Source: Peribacillus saganii (GTDB lineage: Bacteria; Bacillota; Bacilli; Bacillales; DSM-1321). Taken from it: a stretch of DNA of 54,908 nucleotides. Under the pieces are notes generated by a model. It had not been told where the DNA came from. It did not search any database and saw only the letters and a program-made list of their open reading frames with translations. The stretch is from positions 1 through 54,908 of the forward strand of contig NZ_QVTE01000047.1 of NCBI RefSeq assembly GCF_003429095.1, written 5' to 3'. Below are positions 44,497 to 52,778 of this stretch, piece by piece; positions within the stretch are counted from its first letter, which is position 1; every line of letters begins with the position of its first letter. Made by a program: the position numbers and the translations under genes.

Positions 44497-45168
44497 TCAT
44501 GAATGCTCCTCCTTTAACAAATGGCTATTCTTAATTTCCTCAAGATGCTTTAATACATGGTCGCGACCTTGGAAAATGTGTTCGTGCATAGCGATTCGTG
44601 CACGCTCTGGCTCTCTGTTTTTAATGGCTTCCAGTATGATTTTATGAACTTCAAGAGATTGCTGCAGCTGAAAAGGATTATACCAGTAGAATGAACGGAA
44701 AACGATGGGTACCACAACAACCTTTGAGATATGAAAATATATATGCGAATTTTTGGATGCGGCTACTACCGCATTATGAAATTCCTGATTCACATCTACA
44801 ATTTCTTTAATGCTGTCCATATCAGATTCTATATACTGAGAAATTGCTTTTTCGTATAAGGAATTGGCGTTCTCCATTCTCTTCATATCTTCATCTGAAC
44901 GGTAAATCGCTGCCTGGCTTGCACCGTAGCCTTCCAATAATGTCCTCAAATCATATATTTGGCGGATATCTTCTTTAGAGAAATGCCTGACACTGACTCC
45001 CCGCTTTAATGGGACAACCAATCCTTCCGCTTCAAGCTGTTTAATCGCCTCTCTGATGGGGGTCCTGCTTAAGTTTAATTCCTTAGCCAATGACTCTTCT
45101 GCAAGCCTCATTCCAGGTTCATATTTACCCTGAATAATGGCATCTTTAATAAATTCATATGCATACAT
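44497..45168 (-). CDS. GntR-family (FadR subfamily) transcriptional regulator
   Basis: 223 residues: N-terminal winged HTH (about 5-65, LAEESLAKELNLSRTPIREAIKQLEAEGLV) and a C-terminal all-helical FCD ligand domain (about 75-210) with His residues of EFHNAVV, LEVHKII and AMHEHI that usually hold a metal and bind organic-acid or acyl-CoA-type ligands. GAGGTGG is six bases before the ATG at 45168; the longer start at 45198 would overlap the operator. Divergent from the CoA-transferase gene, with matching palindromes between them, so it probably controls both. Confidence 0.87.
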   Translation of the reverse strand: MYAYEFIKDAIIQGKYEPGMRLAEESLAKELNLSRTPIREAIKQLEAEGLVVPLKRGVSVRHFSKEDIRQIYDLRTLLEGYGASQAAIYRSDEDMKRMENANSLYEKAISQYIESDMDSIKEIVDVNQEFHNAVVAASKNSHIYFHISKVVVVPIVFRSFYWYNPFQLQQSLEVHKIILEAIKNREPERARIAMHEHIFQGRDHVLKHLEEIKNSHLLKEEHS

Positions 45169-45188
45169 GACATACCACCTCGAAATTA

Positions 45189-45198
45189 TTGTATACAA
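45189..45198. promoter_or_regulatory. Operator palindrome 1 (GntR)
   Basis: Perfect palindrome TTGTATACAA, 20 bases before the GntR start codon; likely autoregulation. Confidence 0.65.
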
Positions 45199-45284
45199 AG
45201 CTAATTACAAATTCAATAATATTCTGAAAATTTACCGTATTATCTTAGTTTTTAGACATTTTTTACATAAAAAACAAAATATAG

Positions 45285-45322
45285 TTGACTTATTGTATAC
45301 AAAGAATTAAATTTGTATACAA
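45285..45322 (+). promoter_or_regulatory. CoA-transferase promoter with two GntR operators
   Basis: TTGACT (45285-45290), 17 bp, TAAATT (45308-45313). TTGTATACAA lies inside the spacer (45293-45302) and again at the -10/+1 region (45313-45322), 20 bp apart, the same face of the helix. This geometry is typical of direct repression. Confidence 0.7.
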
Positions 45323-45371
45323 GATTGAGAAAATTCGGAAGTTAAATAAAAGCGGATTGTGAGGGATTTAT

Positions 45372-46574
45372 TTGACGGAAAATCAATTGCCTTTAGAAAA
45401 TTTGAGAGTCATAGAACTGGGAACTTTAATAGCTGGCCCCTTTTCAGGAAGGCTGCTCGCCGATTTCGGAGCGGAGGTCATTAAAATCGAACCGCCGGGT
45501 AAGGCGGACCAAATGAGGAATTGGGGACAGTCTAAAGATGGAGTGGGACTTTGGTGGCCGATTCAATCAAGAAATAAAAAATCGATCACTCTTAATTTAC
45601 GGAAGGAGGAAGGCCAAGCTATTTTACGGGAGCTGGTGAAGGAAGCTGATATTATTATAGAAAACTTCCGCCCTGGAACAATGGAAAAGTGGAATCTTTC
45701 CTACGAGTCTTTATCGGAGATTAATCCGGGAATCATTATGGTAAGAACTTCCGGGTTTGGGCAAACAGGACCTTATAAGAATCGGGCAGGTTTCGGTAGC
45801 GTAGGCGAAGCAATGGGCGGGCTTCGGTATGTGACTGGATTCCCCGACCGGCCGCCAACCCGAATTGGAATTTCTATCGGCGACACACTTGCTGCCTTGT
45901 TCGCCACAATAGGCTGTCTTGTCGCAGTGCATGAGCGAAAGCAATCCGGCAAAGGGCAGGTTGTAGATACCGCCTTATATGAATCGGTTTTTTCCATCAT
46001 GGAAAGCATCATTCCAGATTATCAGTTGGCAGGGTATGTACGGGAGCGGATGGGTAATATTCTTCCAGGTATTGCACCATCTAATATTTATTTTACAAAA
46101 GATAAAACCTACATCGTGATTGGGGCTAATGCTGATAATGTTTTCCGAAGGCTATGTGAAGCGATGGGTCAGCCTGAGCTGGCCGACGATTCAAGATTTT
46201 CATCCCACAATAGCAGAGGGGAAAATATGAAGCTTCTGGATTTGATGATTGAGGAGTGGACGAAATCATTGCCGGCAAAAGAGGCGCTGAAGATTCTTGA
46301 AGAGAAAGGAGTACCATCTGGGCTCATTTATTCTGCTAAAGAAATCCTCGAAGATCCCCATTACCAAGAAAGAGAAATGATTGTTACGGTTCCGCATCCT
46401 GAATTAGGCGATTTTTCTATGCCTGGGATCGTTCCCAAATTAAGCAGAACCCCAGGTAAAGTTAAGCATCCGGGTGCTGAAGCGATTGGAAAACATAATG
46501 AGGAAGTGTATACCAAGATACTTGGTTTCAGTATCGAAAAAATGGATGAGTTAAAGACCGCTGAAATTATCTGA
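45372..46574 (+). CDS. CaiB/BaiF-type (family III) CoA-transferase
   Basis: A 400-residue enzyme moving CoA between carboxylic acids. Conserved ELGTLIAGPFSGRLLADFGAEVIKIEPPG opens the protein, SRNKKSITLNLRKEEG and ENFRPGTMEKW follow, and the catalytic Asp171 is in SIGDT, in line with Asp169 of formyl-CoA transferase. TTG start with GAGGG. There is no enoyl-CoA hydratase, dehydrogenase or transporter beside it, so the acid is unknown. Regulated, on sequence grounds, by the divergent GntR protein. Confidence 0.88.
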   Translation: MTENQLPLENLRVIELGTLIAGPFSGRLLADFGAEVIKIEPPGKADQMRNWGQSKDGVGLWWPIQSRNKKSITLNLRKEEGQAILRELVKEADIIIENFRPGTMEKWNLSYESLSEINPGIIMVRTSGFGQTGPYKNRAGFGSVGEAMGGLRYVTGFPDRPPTRIGISIGDTLAALFATIGCLVAVHERKQSGKGQVVDTALYESVFSIMESIIPDYQLAGYVRERMGNILPGIAPSNIYFTKDKTYIVIGANADNVFRRLCEAMGQPELADDSRFSSHNSRGENMKLLDLMIEEWTKSLPAKEALKILEEKGVPSGLIYSAKEILEDPHYQEREMIVTVPHPELGDFSMPGIVPKLSRTPGKVKHPGAEAIGKHNEEVYTKILGFSIEKMDELKTAEII

Positions 46575-46638
46575 CCTCACCACTGTTAATTCATCCCTGT
46601 AAGAATGGAATTTCTACTTAAAACAAAATAATGTATAA

Positions 46639-46675
46639 AAACGGACGGGCCACCAATCAGGCTGTCCGTTTTTTC
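46639..46675. terminator. Terminator between CoA-transferase and small minus-strand ORF
   Basis: AACGGACGGGCC and GGCTGTCCGTT pair around a short loop and are followed by TTTTTT; it can serve both converging units. Confidence 0.8.
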
Positions 46676-46690
46676 TGTCCTATAGGACAA

Positions 46691-46852
46691 TTATTTTTCA
46701 TTTTGATTTCTTTCGTTGTTATCATCATCAACGGCCTTATTAACTGACTGAAAAACCACATTGGTGAACTGGTCGACATTTTGCATAGGATCACTATTAT
46801 TTTCAGCTGCAGAAATATTTTCATCTTTATAACTTTTATCTATACCTGGCAA
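46691..46852 (-). CDS. Small acidic hypothetical protein (53 aa)
   Basis: TTG at 46852 follows GGGGGTGAGG, and 53 codons lead to TAA at 46691. In-frame ATG at 46870 would add six residues but has no ribosome binding site. The product (PGIDKSYKDENISAAENN..., ending NERNQNEK) is hydrophilic and Asn/Asp-rich with a short hydrophobic middle (FTNVVFQSVNKAV). No family recognised. Confidence 0.5.
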   Translation of the reverse strand: MPGIDKSYKDENISAAENNSDPMQNVDQFTNVVFQSVNKAVDDDNNERNQNEK

Positions 46853-46895
46853 GACCTCACCCCCTTCCATTTAAATTGTACAGTTTTCTAGAAAT

Positions 46896-46994
46896 TTACC
46901 CGGGGATATACCAGTCTTTAATATCGCCAACATCAAAATGTTCCTGCATGTACACAGACGGATTAGCTTCATACCATACTTGGATCGCGGTCAT
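46896..46994 (-). CDS. Possible 32-residue protein or gene fragment
   Basis: MTAIQVWYEANPSVY continues to DIKDWYIPG and a stop at 46896. The composition (Trp, Tyr, Asp) looks protein-coding rather than random, but no ribosome binding site precedes the ATG, and a stop codon lies immediately upstream. It could be a decayed gene end. Confidence 0.3.
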   Translation of the reverse strand: MTAIQVWYEANPSVYMQEHFDVGDIKDWYIPG

Positions 46995-47064
46995 TTAAAT
47001 AAAGAATAAATTTTTTTTTTCATCAAAAGATAAGGTGAAGAAATAAATAAATGGAGGTTGAAAT

Positions 47065-47919
47065 ATGTATTTTTACAGGGAAGATTTAATCAATGTAATC
47101 GTTCCAGATAAGCCAGATCCGGCAGCTGCCAAAGTAATGCAGGAAATTTTAGGCGGCCATTTTGGTGAAATGAGAACGATGATGCAATATTTTTTCCAAG
47201 GTTCCAACTTTCGGGGAGAGAAAAAGCAATTCCGGGACCTGCTGCGCGGGGTATTTCTTGAGGAAATCGCCCATGTTGAGCTTGTACAAACAACGATTAA
47301 TATGCTTTTGAATGGTGCAGGAGAACGGGAGGCAGGAAATGCGGGGGCAGACAACGCTCCGCTGGATGAGGCTGTGAAGCATGCGAACCCTCATCACTTT
47401 ATCATTGGGGCCCAAAGTTCAGTGCCGGAGGATGCTGCAGGAAACCCTTGGAATGGTTCATGGGTTTATAGCCATGGCAACCTAATCGGTGACCTTCTTG
47501 ATAATTTAGTCCTGGAATCTACAGGAGTCCTTCAAAAATCCCGTATTTATGAAATGAGTTCGAATAAGACGTTTAGAGAAACGCTTGCCTTTTTGATTGT
47601 TCGTGATAATGCCCACCAAAACGCGTTTGCTAAAGCACTGGAGACATTAGGAGTGGACTGGGGCAAGTTATTCCCTGTACCGAATTATGATATTAACAAG
47701 TATCCGGAGTGCAGAAAATATGTAGACATGGGATTCCATAATGTCCAATTTAATTTCAGGCTGGACGAGACACGAATCGGCGAAATTTTCCAGGGGCAAT
47801 CACCAAGCCGCAATGGCGGATCAATGCAGGTTGTGCAGCCTCCTGAAGGGTTTCCGGTTCCTCAATTGCCTGAAATGCCAAACGAGCATAGTCCCGGTTT
47901 GGATGATTTAAATTTATAA
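47065..47919 (+). CDS. Manganese catalase
   Basis: A di-manganese, ferritin-like catalase (284 aa) that breaks down hydrogen peroxide. Metal ligands seen: Glu35 (GHFGEMRTMMQY), Glu67 and His70 (FLEEIAHVE), Glu151 (LVLESTG) and His184 (RDNAHQNAF). The Gly/Pro-rich C-terminal tail (from about 245) is normal for the YdbD/KatN-type family; related proteins include spore CotJC. ATG follows TGGAGG. A small unknown gene follows 70 nt later. Confidence 0.93.
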   Translation: MYFYREDLINVIVPDKPDPAAAKVMQEILGGHFGEMRTMMQYFFQGSNFRGEKKQFRDLLRGVFLEEIAHVELVQTTINMLLNGAGEREAGNAGADNAPLDEAVKHANPHHFIIGAQSSVPEDAAGNPWNGSWVYSHGNLIGDLLDNLVLESTGVLQKSRIYEMSSNKTFRETLAFLIVRDNAHQNAFAKALETLGVDWGKLFPVPNYDINKYPECRKYVDMGFHNVQFNFRLDETRIGEIFQGQSPSRNGGSMQVVQPPEGFPVPQLPEMPNEHSPGLDDLNL

Positions 47920-47989
47920 AGAAAAAAATCGAAAGCATAGATAGTGCTGGCTTGTTCTTTCCTATATATCGCCTTTACAGGAGGATCAT

Positions 47990-48253
47990 ATGATATTAGA
48001 AGGGCATATTATTTCCGGTGATTTTGATCAGACTAGTAATGAATTTTCATTACAGAAAGTGAAAAATTTATCGACTCAATCAGTCTTGAATCAGGCTCAG
48101 ATAAATAATATTTATCAATATTTAAAGAAGAATCAGGATGATAATGGCGGACAAGTCCTTACTTTATACGATCAAATGCCTGTTCATTTATCCCAAGATG
48201 AAATAAATCAATTGATCTTGGATCTGGAGCAGGTCCAATCGATGTACGAATAA
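47990..48253 (+). CDS. Hypothetical protein (87 aa)
   Basis: The ATG has an excellent AGGAGG. The product is soluble, Gln/Asn/Asp-rich and likely alpha-helical in its middle (VLNQAQINNIYQYLKKNQDD) and end (LSQDEINQLILDLEQVQSMY). No Cys and no membrane segment. No family recognised. Lying 70 nt downstream of the manganese catalase gene without an obvious terminator between, it may be cotranscribed with it. Confidence 0.7.
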   Translation: MILEGHIISGDFDQTSNEFSLQKVKNLSTQSVLNQAQINNIYQYLKKNQDDNGGQVLTLYDQMPVHLSQDEINQLILDLEQVQSMYE

Positions 48254-48282
48254 TAGCCTAATCTCTGGCTCAATTTAAAATG

Positions 48283-48316
48283 AACAGCCCCTGCTCCGTT
48301 TTCAGGAACAGGGGGC
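48283..48316 (+). terminator. Hairpin after the 87-aa gene, probable terminator
   Basis: AGCCCCTGCTCC and GGAACAGGGGGCT pair with one or two mismatches; the T tract is poor. Confidence 0.45.
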
Positions 48317-48352
48317 TCTACTTTGTTATAAGAAACGCGCATAACTTTTATA

Positions 48353-48502
48353 ACAAGTACAGATGATGTCTTGCCCAGCGCCCAGCAACTTTTTTTCGCA
48401 GGAAAATTAGCCCCGACGCACACGACGTGTTAGTGCCGGGTCGCCACAGACGTGCCAGACTTAAGTCGACGTTCCTTCTGTTAGGGCGCTTCCGCTTTTC
48501 TA
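48353..48502 (+). repeat. Interspersed intergenic repeat copy
   Basis: AAGTACAGATGATGTCTTGC to TTAGGGCGCTTCCGCTTTTC. Its last base overlaps the stop codon of the minus-strand repressor gene. Confidence 0.75.
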
Positions 48503-48808
48503 TTTGCAATCGATATGGGATAAAACCTGGTGTATTAGGTTTATAACATGCTCATCATCATAAGTATAAAAAAAGGTATTGCCTTCGCGCCTGTATTTTA
48601 CAAGCCTCAGGTTTCGCAAATAACTTAATTGATGGGAAACTGCCGATTGGGTCATTTCCAGCACTTCGGTAATATGGTTAACGGAACACTCTTCCTGTGA
48701 TAATAAATATAAAATCTTTATTCGGGTTGGATCAGCAAGCGCTTTAAAAATACGCGCTGCTTCATCCGCTGTGTCCGGTGATAAAAAACTGTGCTCTTCT
48801 TGTTTCAA
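48500..48808 (-). CDS. czrA: ArsR/SmtB-family metal-sensing repressor, CzrA-like
   Basis: 102 residues with a winged helix (about 15-85; recognition helix TQSAVSHQLSYLRN). It lacks the Cys pair of CadC-type alpha-3 sites in the usual ELCVCD form and instead has a C-terminal alpha-5 site: Asp85, His87 and His98 align with Zn/Co/Ni sensors, while the fourth ligand, His or Glu in relatives, aligns with Cys101. TTG start after GGAGGTGA. A CzrA-type operator precedes czcD, its likely target, on the other side of a czcO-like pseudogene. Confidence 0.87.
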   Translation of the reverse strand: MKQEEHSFLSPDTADEAARIFKALADPTRIKILYLLSQEECSVNHITEVLEMTQSAVSHQLSYLRNLRLVKYRREGNTFFYTYDDEHVINLIHQVLSHIDCK

Positions 48809-48831
48809 TTCGAACCCTCACCTCCAAAAAC

Positions 48832-49308
48832 TCAATTAGAAATCATGTGTTCATATAAATATCTGGCATCATCACCAACCCCTGATATAAGCAAATCCTC
48901 TGTGGTACTCCCAAGGAAGGCCGAGAAAATAAATCCCTGGTACAGCAGTGATGCCAAGTTCATGCTTTATTTTACCATTAGAATGAAATGGATATGAAAT
49001 AGATTCTTGTTTTAACCACCCGCTCGACACTTGCATGTAATTGGACTGGCAGCTTTAATGCCAATGCATATTGCTCCAAATAGTCAGCGATTTCATCCTT
49101 AGTCGGAAAACCAGATGGATCCCCCTTTAAGAAAAAGCCCGGTCAAGTAACTATAAGAGCGCGGAGTAAATAAAACATGAGAATCATACCTCTTCCTCCA
49201 TACATCTCCTACACGTTCATTATTATCTAATATCAGAAATGATATAGCGGTTTTTTGTAAAAAGTAACCCATTAATAACCGGGATTGCCGATTGGTAAAA
49301 AACATATG
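48832..49308 (-). pseudogene. Remnant of a CzcO-like flavin monooxygenase
   Basis: Read on the minus strand from 49308: degraded dinucleotide-binding motif, then MGYFLQKTAISFLILDNNER and VLFTPRSYS in one frame; after an extra G in AAAGGGGG (about 49128) the sequence continues as KGDPSGFPTKDEIADYLEQYA to HASVERV. It then jumps, with about 180 codons missing, to ...KIKHELGITAVPGIYFLGLPW; a last frame change gives GDDARYLYEHM and a stop at 48832. The family order and conserved blocks match CzcO, which partners CzcD in B. subtilis. Confidence 0.8.
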
Positions 49309-49428
49309 TTTCCAAAGTCTGGAAGATGTCAGGGTTGTTCATACATTTCCTTCCCATATAAAAGATGAATTTTTGAAATTTAAAATAGATTTTAGGAACG
49401 TTCCATAGTAAACGTTTAAAAGCCTGTT

Positions 49429-49551
49429 GATTGGAGTGGAAGGCGCGAAGACTCCTGCGGGAGCAGCGGGACAGGTGAGACCCCGCAGGAGCGACGAGGA
49501 GGCTCACCGCCCGCCCCGCGGAAAGCGAAGCGCCTGGAACGGAAATCAACA
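49429..49551 (+). repeat. GC-rich interspersed repeat
   Basis: GTTGATTGGAGTGGAAGGCG to CTGGAACGGAAATCAAC with inverted ends, and CTGCGGGAGCAGCGGGACAG and CCCCGCAGGAGCGACGAGG in the centre. This is a common Bacillus intergenic type; a degraded relative is at 7320-7500. ORFs crossing it are artefacts. Confidence 0.8.
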
Positions 49552-49589
49552 GACCCCATTAACAGGCCAAATAAAAGAATAACTGCAGG

Positions 49590-49652
49590 CAAACTCGATT
49601 TCATCGAGTTTGTCTACAGTCTGACACCGTCCTTTAATGGCGGTGTTTTTTA
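49590..49652 (+). terminator. Two hairpins, the second with a T run
   Basis: CAAACTCGAT...ATCGAGTTTG (49590-49612) is a perfect 10-bp hairpin. It is followed by ACACCGTC/GGCGGTGT (about 49624-49645) and TTTTTT. No complete plus-strand gene precedes them. Confidence 0.6.
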
Positions 49653-49692
49653 GTTTAAACGGCCTCCTTAAAGATAAAATAATAAATAAAAC

Positions 49693-49745
49693 TTGAACAC
49701 ATTGAATGACTCCTGCATAATGTATATGAACATATACTCATATGA
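49693..49745 (+). promoter_or_regulatory. czcD promoter and CzrA-like operator
   Basis: TTGAAC (49693-49698), 17 bp, CATAAT (49716-49721). Immediately downstream ATATGA-N8-TCATAT (49724-49743), within TATATGAACATATACTCATA, resembles ArsR/CzrA operators (ATATGAACA half sites). Confidence 0.65.
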
Positions 49746-49764
49746 TTTTGAGGGGAGAGATAAT

Positions 49765-50688
49765 ATGGGACATCATCACGGTCATTCACATGGACACGGC
49801 CATAGCCATTCACATACCGGAAATAAGAAAGCTTTGTTTTGGGCATTCCTTTTAATTGCGGGTTTTATGACAGTAGAAGTGGTGGGAGGACTGTTCACCA
49901 ACAGCCTTGCTTTATTATCAGATGCAGGGCATATGTTAAGCGATGCAGCTGCACTTGGACTAAGCCTTTTTGCGATTAAATTAGGGGAAAGGAATACTTC
50001 AAAAACGAAAACGTATGGCTATAAGCGTTTTGAAATTATTGCTGCTTTCATAAATGGAATAACCTTAATCGTTATTTCACTATATATCTTTTATGAAGCG
50101 TACCATCGTTTTACGAATCCGCCGCAAGTACAAAGCATGGGTATGCTGATCATCTCTGTAACAGGTTTACTGGTTAATATATTGGCAGCCTGGCTTCTTA
50201 TGAGAGGCGACAAAGATGAAAACTTAAATGTAAGAAGTGCGTTTCTTCACGTATTAGGGGATATGCTAGGTTCAGCAGGAGCCATTGTCGCTGCCTTGCT
50301 CATTATGTTTTTTGGATGGGGAATAGCAGATCCTATTGCAAGCATCATTGTAGCGTTCCTGGTCATCATCAGCGGCTGGAGAGTCACTAAGCAATCTATC
50401 CACATCTTAATGGAGGGCACTCCTGTACAGGTCGACATGGAGAAATTAAAACAATCATTAGCGTCCATTCCATATGTAAAGAATATTCATGATTTGCATA
50501 TATGGTCAATAACTTCGGAGTTTCCAACCTTAAGCTGTCATATTGCCATTGCTGGAGAAGGTGTCCATGATACAGTTCTTCATCAGGCACAAGCCATTCT
50601 TCATGATGATTTTGGAATCGAGCACAGCACCATACAGGTTGAATACGAGGACAATGGCTGTCCAAGCCACCATGGTGTTTGTAATTAA
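49765..50688 (+). CDS. czcD: Cation diffusion facilitator (CzcD-like zinc/cadmium/cobalt exporter)
   Basis: A 307-residue CDF antiporter. The N-terminus is His-rich (MGHHHGHSHGHGHSHSH). Six helices follow; metal-site motifs are SDAGHMLSDAAALG in helix 2 and LHVLGDMLGSAG in helix 5 (HxxxD type). The C-terminal cytoplasmic ferredoxin-like domain has IHDLHIWSITSE and SCHIAI. Start ATG at 49765 after GAGGGGAG; the longer frame from 49693 covers the promoter. Likely induced by zinc through CzrA. Confidence 0.94.
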   Translation: MGHHHGHSHGHGHSHSHTGNKKALFWAFLLIAGFMTVEVVGGLFTNSLALLSDAGHMLSDAAALGLSLFAIKLGERNTSKTKTYGYKRFEIIAAFINGITLIVISLYIFYEAYHRFTNPPQVQSMGMLIISVTGLLVNILAAWLLMRGDKDENLNVRSAFLHVLGDMLGSAGAIVAALLIMFFGWGIADPIASIIVAFLVIISGWRVTKQSIHILMEGTPVQVDMEKLKQSLASIPYVKNIHDLHIWSITSEFPTLSCHIAIAGEGVHDTVLHQAQAILHDDFGIEHSTIQVEYEDNGCPSHHGVCN

Positions 50689-50723
50689 TCATGCATCCCA
50701 GCCATTTCTCTATCCATTGATTT

Positions 50724-50756
50724 AAAAGCAGCATTCATTTGAAGTGCTGCTTTTTT
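50724..50756 (+). terminator. Terminator after czcD
   Basis: AAAAGCAGCA/TGCTGCTTTT stem with T run. Confidence 0.85.
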
Positions 50757-50872
50757 GGTGGCTGATTTAAGTAAATGGCTGTTTGAACAGGATTTTTCTA
50801 GGGAAACATAGTTACGAAAATATACCGTTTCATAAAAAGGCAGAGCCGAGACAAATTATGTGAGGAGCATGA

Positions 50873-52147
<1,275 letters not shown>

Positions 52148-52157
52148 AATTGAAATT

Positions 52158-52205
52158 TAGTAAGAGTGATTATGGAGAGAAACATTCTGTAACCGCTCTT
52201 TTTTC
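52158..52205 (+). terminator. Probable terminator after cypC
   Basis: AGAGTGATTA and TAACCGCTCT pair with wobble around a long loop and are followed by TTTTTT. Confidence 0.5.
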
Positions 52206-52229
52206 TATGTCATATTTATTGGTTTTTCT

Positions 52230-52314
52230 TTGACAATCAAACGACTGTTTGAATAAACTATAATCAAATGATTGTTTGAATAAACTATAATCAAATGAAT
52301 GTTTGAATAAAAGG
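52230..52314 (+). promoter_or_regulatory. cadCA promoter with three tandem 27-bp CadC operators
   Basis: AATCAAAYGANTGTTTGAAT units start at 52235, 52262 and 52289, exactly 27 bp apart, each containing TCAAA-N6-TTTGA dyads like the S. aureus cad operator. TTGACA (52230-52235) and TAAACT (52254-52259), 18 bp apart, form the first promoter; TATAAT occurs at 52259 and 52286 through the duplication. Confidence 0.75.
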
Positions 52315-52324
52315 TGGTGGAGAT

Positions 52325-52693
52325 ATGGGAGAACAGGATGTCTGTGAGATAACCTGTATAGACAGTGAAAAGGTTAATCGAATAGCCCAAGTATTACAAA
52401 AACAGAATACTGCAGCTGTTGCCAAGATTTTCAAAGCGCTGTCAGATGACACAAGAATCAAAATTGCTTATATACTGTCGCTGGAAGAAGAGCTATGTGT
52501 TTGTGACATTGCAAATATTGTGGGGGCAACAACGGCGACCGCCTCCCATCACTTAAGGCTGCTAAAAAGCCTTGGGCTTGCAAAGCATAAGAAGGTGGGG
52601 AAGCTTGTTTACTATTCCCTGGATGACCAGCATGTGAAAAAATTAATTCAGTTGGCTTTTGCCCATCAAGGAGAGGTGATCCACCGTGTCTGA
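52325..52693 (+). CDS. cadC: Cadmium/lead/zinc-responsive repressor CadC (ArsR family)
   Basis: 122 residues. The metal site is complete: Cys7 and Cys11 in the N-terminal DVCEITC, and Cys58/Cys60 in ELCVCD of the DNA-binding unit; an alpha-5 zinc site (Asp101, His103, His114, Glu117) is also present. HTH: TATASHHLRLLKSLGL. GGTGGTGGAG precedes the ATG. It binds the three upstream dyads and is released by Cd/Pb/Zn. It overlaps the cadA GTG by 8 nt. Confidence 0.93.
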   Translation: MGEQDVCEITCIDSEKVNRIAQVLQKQNTAAVAKIFKALSDDTRIKIAYILSLEEELCVCDIANIVGATTATASHHLRLLKSLGLAKHKKVGKLVYYSLDDQHVKKLIQLAFAHQGEVIHRV

Positions 52694-52778
52694 TGCCGTC
52701 AGTAAAACTGCTGAAAAACAAGTGTACCGCATTCAGGGGTTTTCCTGAGCTGGCTGTGCTAATACGTTCGAGAAGAAC
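52686..52778 (+). other. cadA: 5' part of cadA with in-frame UGA at codon 21
   Basis: GTG at 52686 follows AGGAGAGGTGAT inside the end of cadC and opens the typical CadA N-terminus (SDAVSKTAEKQVYRIQGFS). TGA at 52746-52748 then stands where homologues have the first Cys of CxxC; the frame resumes [12 protein letters not shown], keeping the second Cys (TGT), and runs straight into the large ORF. ACGTTC-GAGAA-GAACGT forms a hairpin at 52764-52780, whose loop starts 22 nt after the TGA. Confidence 0.75.

Noticed and set aside
44453..44647. Plus-strand 64-codon ORF with AAGGAGTGATG before it
   Set aside because: Mostly antisense to the GntR gene, Ser/Cys/Trp-rich shadow composition; only the ribosome binding site looks real.
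48840..48875. ATATGAACACATGA as a second CzrA operator before czrA
   Set aside because: Only one half site fits, and it coincides with the coding end of the czcO-like remnant.
49223..49549. 108-codon minus-strand ORF
   Set aside because: Its first part is the GC-rich repeat and its last part is a wrong frame of the czcO-like remnant; not a gene.
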